From: an uncultured Planctomycetaceae bacterium
GTDB taxonomy: Bacteria > Planctomycetota > Planctomycetia > Planctomycetales > Planctomycetaceae
Assembly: GCA_937952455.1 (NCBI GenBank)
Contig: CALFYU010000182.1
Span: 1-11,658 of the forward strand
Reading direction: 5' to 3'
DNA length: 11,658 bases
In this document: one piece after another, positions 1-6,207 of the stretch
How positions within the stretch are numbered: position 1 is the stretch's first letter
Layout of the letters: each line of letters starts with the position of its first letter
Position numbers and translations under genes: made by a program
The notes under the pieces: model-generated
Databases searched by the model: none
Told to the model about the DNA's origin: nothing
Seen by the model: the letters and a program-made list of their open reading frames with translations, nothing else

Positions 1-823
1 CAAGCGGGCCACATTCGATGCTGAGCGTCGGATATTCAACGATCGCATCAAGGTGTTCTTCGCGTGGCATCATATGAACTGACAGCGCGGTGGGGTCATC
101 AGCGGCATTGAATCGTCCGGCAAAGCGTTCTAAGGGACCAACATCCACCGATTCACTCCGGGGCGAACAATCTAAGAAGTCTAGAATCTCGGCATCCCGC
201 AAACTCCACTCTGCGTGAGAAACTTGCTGGCGCAACTTTTTGATCTTCAGCCGGTCGAACACGGTGCGGCATAGAGAATCAACGTCAATCCAAAAAGCGA
301 TAAATGCCGAATATCCATCAATCGCAGCGGCACGCGAGTAGGGGTATTGGTCGTGGGCATCGATCCACAATTGCAGCAGACGCGTGCCGCGAGATTCAAT
401 GACGTCACGAAAGTTCGCCGCGACATCCTTCGGTTGGAGATAGACCAATACCGGATCAAGCACAGCAATGACCTTTTCGATCCGCAGCACCAACTCGACA
501 ATCAATTCGCGGTCGCAGTTGAAAATCAACAACGACCGCACATGATTTTGAAGCAAGGCGGCATCGAGAACGGCAATGCGATTTCCGCGTGACAACTCAC
601 CTGCGTAGTGCTGCCAGCACGATTCGACATCACGAAAATAGTCGGCCCACGAGCGATGGCAGTTTGGTTCGTAGAACAAGCGGACCGGATGGGCCGAACT
701 TTCTTCATGGCACCAAACCGTGCGCCGGCCAGCGGCGCGCAGTTTCCGGTGAATCAACTGCGACAACGTCGATTTTCCCGTGCCTGGCATACCGTCCACG
801 AGAATGAGTTGCGACTCCTGCAC
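1..823 (-). CDS. P-loop NTPase / kinase-like protein, 3' end beyond left edge
   Basis: Hand translation of the minus strand gives 274 uninterrupted codons from a GTG at 823-821 to the window edge, so the C-terminus is missing. Residues 11-19 read GMPGTGKST, a clear Walker A motif, right after the hydrophobic strand LILVD. A second strand at about 83-88 (IAVLDA) could carry the Walker B Asp. A third (VIAVLDPVLVYL, 118-129) resembles the core strand of nucleoside- or nucleotide-kinase-like folds. No signal peptide or membrane segment is visible, so it is probably cytoplasmic. I infer an ATP/GTP-binding protein, perhaps a small-molecule kinase; the substrate is unknown. GTG is preferred because GGGGAAG lies 5 nt upstream. 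An in-frame ATG at 880 would add 19 residues but lies inside a palindromic repeat. A hand count of 421-480 gives 29 of 60 GC, lower than in most flanking genes. It follows PhoD on the same strand after 107 bp. Existence is fairly sure, function is not. Confidence 0.8.
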   Translation of the reverse strand, partial: MQESQLILVDGMPGTGKSTLSQLIHRKLRAAGRRTVWCHEESSAHPVRLFYEPNCHRSWADYFRDVESCWQHYAGELSRGNRIAVLDAALLQNHVRSLLIFNCDRELIVELVLRIEKVIAVLDPVLVYLQPKDVAANFRDVIESRGTRLLQLWIDAHDQYPYSRAAAIDGYSAFIAFWIDVDSLCRTVFDRLKIKKLRQQVSHAEWSLRDAEILDFLDCSPRSESVDVGPLERFAGRFNAADDPTALSVHMMPREEHLDAIVEYPTLSIECGPL

Positions 824-828
824 GAAAA

Positions 829-835
829 CTTCCCC
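829..835 (-). promoter_or_regulatory. Ribosome binding site that decides the GTG start at 823
   Basis: On the minus strand GGGGAAG ends 5 nt before the GTG codon at 823-821. This is a good Shine-Dalgarno-like match at normal spacing. It favours the GTG over the upstream in-frame ATG at 880-878, which lies within the palindromic element. Confidence 0.5.
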
Positions 836-839
836 GTGA

Positions 840-900
840 CGTAGGGCCGGTGGTACCGGCCGTTGCAAGTCGGGTTTCATCCGGCACAGCCGGGCCTACG
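840..900. repeat. REP-like palindromic element with two inner hairpins
   Basis: The outer arms CGTAGG (840-845) and CCTACG (895-900) are exact inverted complements. Inside are two further hairpins: GCCGG-TGGTA-CCGGC (846-860) and CCGGC-ACA-GCCGG (881-893). The whole can fold as a three-way, clover-like structure. It lies between the stop of PhoD (931) and the GTG start of the P-loop gene (823), both on the minus strand. It could act as a processing or attenuation structure in a shared transcript, or be a dispersed intergenic REP/MITE-type unit. No transposase is near. The structure is read directly; its repetitive nature in the genome is inferred. Confidence 0.7.
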
Positions 901-930
901 TGATGGCACACTGCCCTTACCGTGTTGGTG

Positions 931-2772
931 TCATTCGCTCTGGGCGTCACCCACGGTGATCGACTCAGCATATACCAGCCGTCCCGTATACCCGTCGTGC
1001 CAGCGGACCACGACTTGCGGTTGGTCGTAGGCGGTGAATTGGTATCCGCCGTCGGGCGAAGCCACTTTCAGAATGTTATTCACCTGTACGACGCCGTAAT
1101 ACGTGTTGCGGATTTTTTCATACCGCAGGTTGTTGGGAAACCCCGACACCCAACGGAACAGCACCTCGCGGCCCATGCTGTCAAATTTCCCGCCGGTGGG
1201 GGGATTGCCCAGCGTTCCCAGCGGATGGCCGGTCGAACCGAGCGGGCCGCACATCATTTCCCAGATGTTATTGGTGATCTTCACCGAAGCGGCAGCGTGC
1301 ACGTCGCCGGTGAAGATCAGGACCGGTTTTTCGATCGCGTCCAATGCCTGTATCAGCCGCTCGCGTTGAGCGAGAAACGAGGGAAACCCGTCTCCTTTGT
1401 CGTCCTTGTCGTCGCCTCCCACATGCGCGGCCGTGTGATAGATCACCCAGGGATCGGGCGAAATCAAGAAAATGAACTCGGCGTCCGTATGGCGGACCCC
1501 GTCGAGCAGCCATTTCTCCTGGGCTGCTCCCAACAGAAACAATGCCGGGTCGGCGCGGTTCTTGGGATTTCGCTGCGACCGTTCGCCGCGGGTATCGAGC
1601 GCAAAGAAGTGGCAATTTGAGAGCTTCCAGTCGTAGTAATGATGCGTGCCGATGCTGTAGGACAACGTTTCGTCCGCGGTCGCCGGCGGTTCGAATTCCA
1701 GATGCGTGTCGTCGATTGCCTTGACCAGACCATACACGCCGGCGTTCTTGGGGTGCGTCTTCCGCCGTCCCAGTTTGTCGCCGCGGGTGTAGTTTCCCAG
1801 ATGGATCGTACTGACCGTGGCCGGATCGAGCGTTGTGAAATTCGCCCGCGGGTCAAACAAGATGTCGCTGCCGGCTGTCACTTGAGCTTCGCCGAAGCGA
1901 ATTTTTCCCGATTGCGGACCACTGTAATTTGCCCACGCCAGGTACTCTTCGTACCCCCGCAGGCCGATGTCGCGCATCAGATGCCGCCCTTCCCCCAATC
2001 CCACCTGCCCGCAACCATGAATGTCCCAGCCGACGTCGTGGTCGTCGAATGTGAACAGCGTGGGCACCGTACGAAACAGCGAAGCGAACGAACGCCCGCG
2101 GGAAAAATAGAGTTTGTAATTGTCGCGGACTCCCTCCAGCGTACCGTTCCGCATTTCTTCGTAGATCACGTCGCCGTTGACGATGGCAAACATCGCTTCG
2201 TCCAGGTGATTCCGGCGGATCATGTCATAGGCGGGCGTGCTGGTGTACATCCCCCCGCTGACGTCGGGATCCTGCGACGCGCAATGGCCGATGGCGAACG
2301 TGACGTTGAACAATCCGCGGGGATTATATGTCTTATCGACGAACGTGGACTCATCCGGCAGCGTACGAAACGACGGCCAGGGATCGGTGATTTCCGGACG
2401 CAGGTCGGGAAGTGCACCGTTGATGCGGACCGCATAGTAGTACCGCGTGTGCGGCGTCAGTCCCGTGAGGTCCACAAAGCCGGTCTGATCCGTTTTTGCC
2501 GTCGTGGCCCCTGTGACGGCCGGTGACTTTTCATTGAGCGGCAGGCTGGTGCCGTAGAGCACCTCGAATTCCGTCGGCTTGCGCGTCCGCACCCAGACGC
2601 GAATCGAGGTGTCGGTCACGCGGCCCAATAGCGGCCCGTGCGAGATGCCCGCGGTTGCATACGGTAAGACGTCGTTGGCCACCGGGTCGGGCCAACGAAT
2701 ATCTTGCGCCCGAGCGGCACTGACCGACAGGCAAACGGCGATCACCGCGAGACATGCGGGAGAGAATCTCAT
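931..2772 (-). CDS. Secreted PhoD-like alkaline phosphatase / phosphodiesterase
   Basis: 613 aa. Residues 1-22 form a signal peptide (hydrophobic core, then SAARAQ). About 40-137 is a beta-rich N-terminal domain of PhoD_N type (HGPLLGRVTDTSIRVWVR). The catalytic metallophosphoesterase domain follows, with GHCAS (162-166, Cys164), NGDVIYE (199-205, Asp201 and Tyr204), DDHD (243-246), DTRGERS (393-399) and GDVH (489-492). In characterised PhoD the equivalent Cys, Asp and Tyr bind Fe/Ca at the active site; the family hydrolyses phosphate mono- and diesters outside the cytoplasm. A region at about 325-375 looks like an inserted beta-rich segment. Length is normal to slightly long for the family. 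The ATG at 2772 has an AGAGG sequence 8 nt upstream. It starts 29 bp after the sulfatase stop, so the two are probably one transcript. No phosphate-starvation operator was recognised. The exact substrate is unknown. Confidence 0.92.
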   Translation of the reverse strand: MRFSPACLAVIAVCLSVSAARAQDIRWPDPVANDVLPYATAGISHGPLLGRVTDTSIRVWVRTRKPTEFEVLYGTSLPLNEKSPAVTGATTAKTDQTGFVDLTGLTPHTRYYYAVRINGALPDLRPEITDPWPSFRTLPDESTFVDKTYNPRGLFNVTFAIGHCASQDPDVSGGMYTSTPAYDMIRRNHLDEAMFAIVNGDVIYEEMRNGTLEGVRDNYKLYFSRGRSFASLFRTVPTLFTFDDHDVGWDIHGCGQVGLGEGRHLMRDIGLRGYEEYLAWANYSGPQSGKIRFGEAQVTAGSDILFDPRANFTTLDPATVSTIHLGNYTRGDKLGRRKTHPKNAGVYGLVKAIDDTHLEFEPPATADETLSYSIGTHHYYDWKLSNCHFFALDTRGERSQRNPKNRADPALFLLGAAQEKWLLDGVRHTDAEFIFLISPDPWVIYHTAAHVGGDDKDDKGDGFPSFLAQRERLIQALDAIEKPVLIFTGDVHAAASVKITNNIWEMMCGPLGSTGHPLGTLGNPPTGGKFDSMGREVLFRWVSGFPNNLRYEKIRNTYYGVVQVNNILKVASPDGGYQFTAYDQPQVVVRWHDGYTGRLVYAESITVGDAQSE

Positions 2773-2801
2773 GATGTCGTCCTCTGAGCAGGTAATCTTT
2801 G

Positions 2802-4223
2802 TCAGCGGCGATTTGGCTGCGTCACATCGCTATCATCGCCCGGCGGCCACCACCGGTCGAGTAGTTGCGTCATTTGCGTGATCCGCTCGGCTTGCTGCGG
2901 CTTATCGATCAAGTTTTTTGTTTCGTCCGGATCGTGTTTCACATCAAATAGGCTCTTGGAAATTGGATCTTTCGCCGGACCTGGTATCAGCAGTTTGTAA
3001 TCTCCTAAACGAATCCAGCGGCCGCGCACGTGTCGGGATGGAGCGCCCAAAGACTGCGCATCGTTGGGATAAATCGCTCCGAAGGCCGGACGGTCGGCTA
3101 ATTGTTCCTTGCCCATCGCCGAGGGGAGCAGGTTTTCGCCGTGCATCCTGGGCGTGATCTCCGCCGACAGACCCGCCGCCGCGAGTATCGTCGGAGCCAG
3201 ATCGACCGTGCCCACCAATTGCGGATGTTCGGCCGGCTGAATCTTTCCGGGCCATGATAATAAAATCGGTGTGCGAAGCCCGTCCTCGAATTGCGACAAT
3301 TTCGACCGCCGGTTTTGGCGATGCGGATTATCTTCTGCGGGGCGAAACCCGTTGTCGGATGCGAAGACGATCAATGTGTCGTCACGCACGCCCTGCCTGT
3401 CGAGACAATCCAGCAGCTGGCCGACCGTTTCGTCAAACCGGGCGATTTCCGCATAGTACGGCCGCAAGTGCTCGGGAATCTTGCGGCCGCGATAGACGTC
3501 GTGAAACTGCTGTGGCGCATCGAAGGGGATGTGCGGCAAAAATGGTGCGTACCAAACGAAGAACGGCTGTCTGCCCGCATATTCGGCCACGAAGTCCTCG
3601 ATCGGCTGCATCGTTTCGCGGCCGATCACCAGGCCGGCGTCGCCGTTTCCGTGCGCGACCCATTCGCCGCCCGCTTGTTGCCGCGTGCCGGTAACCTGTC
3701 CCAACCGTTCGGCCGGCAGGCCTCGCGTCATGCCGTGGGTGAAACCGGCCGTTTGAAAACTCCCCTCCCAGTGTTTACCGGTCTGCAGGCAGACGTATCC
3801 GTGCTGCGCCAAAACTCGCGGCAGCGTGGGGACGTTTTCAATCAGATAATCAGCCGCCGCTCGTGCCGCATGGTATTCGTCGGCCGTCATCGTCTTGCGC
3901 ATCGTGGCCAAACCGGGGGGCGGATGATTGAAATGGATGCCGTGCTGATGCGGATACAACCCGGTCAGGACCGTCGCCAATGACGGCCGGCAGACGCTCA
4001 TCGGCACGTAACCGTTGGGATAACGCGCCGCTGCCGCCGCTAACTGATCGATGTTTGGCGTATGCACGCGCAGATTACCCATGAAGCCGAAATCGCGATA
4101 GCACTGATCATCGGCAAGAATCACCACGATGTTTGGGGGCTTCGCCGCGAAGACCGAAAGCGGCGCTACGGCCAAAAACGCCAACGCAATCACCGCAACC
4201 CACGTGAATCTCCGCTGAGACAT
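2802..4223 (-). CDS. Secreted sulfatase (formylglycine-type, alkaline-phosphatase superfamily)
   Basis: 473 aa from the ATG at 4223. A signal peptide covers about 1-27 (hydrophobic 8-26, ending VFAAKPPN). The sulfatase fold follows: NIVVILADDQ (31-40) with metal ligands Asp38/Asp39; the FGly segment at 78-88 with Cys78; TGKHW (148-152); HIPF (231-234); and SDNG (289-292) with Asp290/Asn291. The C-terminal subdomain ends at WWPPGDD. Sulfatases cleave sulfate esters, in planctomycetes commonly from algal polysaccharides; the substrate here is unknown. The core reads C-R-P-S-L instead of the canonical C-x-P-x-R, so Leu82 replaces the Arg normally needed for formylglycine formation. The open frame runs upstream to 4544, but those 107 residues cross a palindromic repeat and overlap the neighbouring gene's end. 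Only this start places the signal peptide at the N-terminus. It is probably transcribed with PhoD. Confidence 0.92.
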   Translation of the reverse strand: MSQRRFTWVAVIALAFLAVAPLSVFAAKPPNIVVILADDQCYRDFGFMGNLRVHTPNIDQLAAAAARYPNGYVPMSVCRPSLATVLTGLYPHQHGIHFNHPPPGLATMRKTMTADEYHAARAAADYLIENVPTLPRVLAQHGYVCLQTGKHWEGSFQTAGFTHGMTRGLPAERLGQVTGTRQQAGGEWVAHGNGDAGLVIGRETMQPIEDFVAEYAGRQPFFVWYAPFLPHIPFDAPQQFHDVYRGRKIPEHLRPYYAEIARFDETVGQLLDCLDRQGVRDDTLIVFASDNGFRPAEDNPHRQNRRSKLSQFEDGLRTPILLSWPGKIQPAEHPQLVGTVDLAPTILAAAGLSAEITPRMHGENLLPSAMGKEQLADRPAFGAIYPNDAQSLGAPSRHVRGRWIRLGDYKLLIPGPAKDPISKSLFDVKHDPDETKNLIDKPQQAERITQMTQLLDRWWPPGDDSDVTQPNRR

Positions 4224-4458
4224 CGGGATCCACGCTGCAACAATACTTTTCACCGCAGAGAGCGCGGAGGAACGCAGAGAAATGAAGTTTTTTGCAAACA
4301 AAAGTCGATCAATTCGCCGAGAAGTTTTTTGCAGAAAGCCTCTGCGCCTCTCCGCGTTCTCTGCGGTAAATTCTTTCTTCAAATCACAAACATCTACGGA
4401 GCGCGGTTTCATGAGGATCGCCTCTAGCCCTTTGCCGAAAGGTGCGTCGCGACGTAGC
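4224..4458. other. Intergenic region between beta-propeller and sulfatase genes
   Basis: 235 bp on the minus-strand path from the beta-propeller gene to the sulfatase. It is dominated by the inverted repeat at 4249-4370. The remaining 4371-4458 holds a short CGTCGCGACG palindrome just past the beta-propeller stop, and no convincing U-run terminator. I saw no separate gene and no clear promoter. Confidence 0.6.
4249..4370. repeat. Long inverted repeat of the 'accgcagagagcgc' type
   Basis: The left arm (4249-4280, beginning TTCACCGCAGAGAGCGCGGA) and the reverse complement of the right arm (4339-4370, beginning TTTACCGCAGAGAACGCGGA) match over 32 bp with only a few mismatches. The loop is about 58 bp and AT-richer. 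From general knowledge, this CCGCAGAG-rich palindrome is a widespread intergenic repeat in planctomycetes and other bacteria. When translated it gives peptides of the TAENAERR type, which are often miscalled as protein. Here it produces a false N-terminal extension of the sulfatase. As RNA it would form a strong hairpin between the beta-propeller and sulfatase cistrons. Confidence 0.85.
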
Positions 4459-5718
4459 CTACTTTCCGATACCGAACAGGTAACCGTCGGTGCGGATGAA
4501 TAGGCGGCCGTTGGAGATGGCGGGGGTGGCGTTGGTGGAGTCATTCAGTTCATTGACGGCCACTTCTTCGTATTTCTCCGGATTCGGTTTGAAGACCAGC
4601 GTGGTGCCTTTCTTATTTGTCAGATAGAGCAACCCGCCGGCACCGACGATCGATCCCCAACTGCCCCCTTTGCCGCGGTGGCTCCATTTGACGTCTCCCG
4701 TTTGGGGATCGATGCATTGAATCGCGGCCCCGTCCGCGTTGGGGCGATAAACGTAACCGTCGACAACCACGCCGGTGCCGATGCTTTGCGGACTGTTTTC
4801 CATGCGGTACAGCCGGTGCGACTCCGTGACATCCCCTTTGCCCCCCAGCCGGATGGCCATTGTCGGTCCGCGATAACCGCCGGTCACAAAACAGATCGGT
4901 CCAGCGATTACCGGGGAGGAATAGGCCAGGCTGCCGCGGTCGTGATTCAGGCCGTCACAGGACCAAATGATCTCGCCGGTCTGCGGATCGTAGGCGTTCA
5001 CCCGGGTCGGCATCATACAGATGATTTGCGTTTTCCCGTCGACCTCCGCCAGCACGGGCGTGCACCACGACCCCATCGGATTTCCGTCGTCGCGGCGATT
5101 GCCGTCTCCCGCGATCGGTTCTTCCGTCTTCCAAATCTCATCGCCGTTGGCCGGGTCGATTGCTGTGACAAACACATTCTTTCCCGGTCCGGCGTGGAGA
5201 TAAAGTTTGCCGTCGTGAAAAAAGGGAGACGCACCGTAACCCCACATGTGCCGGAATTCCCCCAAGTTGCGGGACCACAACTCGTTTCCGTCCAGGTCAT
5301 AGCAATATAAACCGGCCGAACCGTGAAACACGACGACCCGCTGGCCGTCCGAGGCTGGGGTCGATCCGCAATACGGGTTGGTCTCATGCGTCGGCATTTT
5401 TTCGTCGATACCGACCGTCTTGACCCACAGTTTGTCGCCGGTCTGTTGATCGAAACAGTAGAGGCTCCGCTGCTTCCCTTCTTCGTCTTCCGCACTCGTC
5501 ACGAACACCCGGCCCTCTACGGCGATGGCGCTCCCATTACCCGGTCGCGGCAGTTTTGCTTTCCAGGCGATGTTTTCCGATTCGCTCCACGTGGTGGGAC
5601 CCTGATCTCCCTCAGCCAATCCGTCGCCATGCGGGCCGCGAAACGTCGGCCAACTGCCCGCCCAAACCGCACTTGCCACACAAAAAAACAAAACCGCCGA
5701 AACGAGGCCGCGTTTCAT
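4459..5718 (-). CDS. Exported PQQ-like beta-propeller repeat protein
   Basis: 419 aa with a signal peptide at 1-20 (hydrophobic, ending AVWA). The mature start WPTFRGPHGDG is typical of planctomycete outer-wall b-strand repeat (PQQ_2-like) proteins. Repeated blades each carry a D-x-x-x-G-x-x-x-W type motif: YCFDQQTGDKLW (87-98), YCYDLDGNELW (138-148), TAIDPANGDEIW (185-196), NAYDPQTGEIIW (241-252) and QCIDPQTGDVKW (334-345). This implies a seven- or eight-bladed propeller in the periplasm or outside the cell. I see no haem site (CxxCH) or separate catalytic domain, so a real PQQ-dependent dehydrogenase activity is not supported. A binding or scaffold role is more likely. The start is firm: TAGGAGAG stands 5 nt before the ATG. 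It is first of the minus-strand group, 235 bp before the sulfatase. Confidence 0.88.
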   Translation of the reverse strand: MKRGLVSAVLFFCVASAVWAGSWPTFRGPHGDGLAEGDQGPTTWSESENIAWKAKLPRPGNGSAIAVEGRVFVTSAEDEEGKQRSLYCFDQQTGDKLWVKTVGIDEKMPTHETNPYCGSTPASDGQRVVVFHGSAGLYCYDLDGNELWSRNLGEFRHMWGYGASPFFHDGKLYLHAGPGKNVFVTAIDPANGDEIWKTEEPIAGDGNRRDDGNPMGSWCTPVLAEVDGKTQIICMMPTRVNAYDPQTGEIIWSCDGLNHDRGSLAYSSPVIAGPICFVTGGYRGPTMAIRLGGKGDVTESHRLYRMENSPQSIGTGVVVDGYVYRPNADGAAIQCIDPQTGDVKWSHRGKGGSWGSIVGAGGLLYLTNKKGTTLVFKPNPEKYEEVAVNELNDSTNATPAISNGRLFIRTDGYLFGIGK

Positions 5719-5737
5719 CGATGCTCTCCTACAAGTC

Positions 5738-5813
5738 GTTTCAAAACCCTCTGATGCGTCACGCAGACGCTTTCAGGAAAGGTTCTCTCACAAGCACAAC
5801 CGGGTTTTGAAAC
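5738..5813. repeat. Palindromic element with GTTTCAAAACCC arms
   Basis: GTTTCAAAACCC (5738-5749) and GGGTTTTGAAAC (5802-5813) are perfect 12-bp inverted repeats separated by 52 bp. The interior contains a hairpin GCGTC-ACGCA-GACGC (5756-5770) and a tight CTTTC/GAAAG pairing just after it. The layout, long outer arms plus small inner stems, parallels the element at 840-900, but the sequence differs. It lies 20 bp before the beta-propeller start and so would be in its 5' leader. A dispersed REP/MITE-like repeat is the most likely nature. Confidence 0.75.
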
Positions 5814-5824
5814 AGGTTCTAATG

Positions 5825-5857
5825 AAAAAAGCCGGCAGGGATGTTCGCATGCCTGCC
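5825..5857 (-). terminator. Intrinsic terminator-like hairpin upstream of the beta-propeller gene
   Basis: On the minus strand GGCAGG pairs with CCTGCC (5857-5852 with 5839-5834). Inside are a C-C mismatch, an ATG/CAT pairing and a CGAA tetraloop. GGC and then six U residues (5830-5825) follow. It lies about 107 nt before the beta-propeller ATG with no annotated gene upstream on that strand. It could be a leader attenuator or the end of a short RNA. Confidence 0.5.
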
Positions 5858-5882
5858 CGCGCGTGTCTTGAGGAACGGCGCG

Positions 5883-5891
5883 ATCATACCA
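5883..5891 (-). promoter_or_regulatory. Candidate extended -10 promoter, minus strand
   Basis: The minus strand reads TGG-TATGAT at 5891-5883, a TGn-extended -10 with five of six consensus bases. No good -35 is visible, which extended -10 promoters can tolerate. Transcription would start near 5876, about 50 nt before the end of the terminator-like hairpin and about 160 nt before the beta-propeller start. Confidence 0.35.
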
Positions 5892-6207
5892 TACTGCAAC
5901 AGCTCCCGCATGTGCCCGCCGCAAGCGGCCCTCCGCCGGCGGTGTCATGGAAACGCCGGGAAGACAAGTTTGAAAAGACAACTTGACGGACCATTCACCG
6001 GCCCGTTACGCTGCAGACATAGGCGGCCAGGAGCCTTAAGTAACGTCTTCAGTTTTGTGGGGCAGCGTCGTAGGGATGCGGCGTTGAGAATGAACTCTGT
6101 TGACTTGAGGTTGGATCCGGCCGCAGCTAGCGTGCAGCGCAACAAGTCGACGAAACTTACGACACGGTCGCGTCGCAGTCGGGGAGCGGCGCGGTTTAGG
6201 CCGCCTG

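Larger units (their letters stand above)
5719..6207. other. Divergent intergenic region, 489 bp
   Basis: This separates the minus-strand beta-propeller gene from the plus-strand oxygenase gene. It holds the palindromic element at 5738-5813 and the minus-strand hairpin plus U-run at 5825-5857 with an extended -10 at 5883-5891. On the plus strand, TTGACG (5983-5988) and TTGACT (6100-6105) resemble -35 boxes, but neither has a good -10 at 16-18 bp, so I do not call a promoter for the oxygenase gene. No convincing coding sequence was found: the short open frames here show no start signal or recognisable domain. Confidence 0.6.

Noticed and set aside
931..2526. Plus-strand open frames opposite PhoD (922-1620 and 1639-2526)
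   Set aside because: They are antisense to a gene with signal peptide, full catalytic motifs and normal length. Their translations show no domain, and long antisense frames are expected in GC-rich coding sequence.
3291..3983. 230-codon plus-strand open frame opposite the sulfatase
   Set aside because: It is antisense to conserved sulfatase motifs, with no recognisable domain or start signal.
4224..4544. N-terminal extension of the sulfatase open frame to an ATG at 4544
   Set aside because: It crosses the palindromic repeat, overlaps the 3' end of the beta-propeller gene on the same strand, and would place the signal peptide more than 100 residues inside the protein.
4459..5718. PQQ-dependent dehydrogenase activity for the beta-propeller protein
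   Set aside because: Only propeller-blade repeats are seen. No cytochrome c motif and no convincing set of PQQ/Ca ligands was identified, so only a PQQ-like repeat fold is supported.
5983..6128. Sigma-70 promoter for the oxygenase gene using TTGACG or TTGACT
   Set aside because: Both -35-like boxes lack an acceptable -10 at 16-18 bp spacing.
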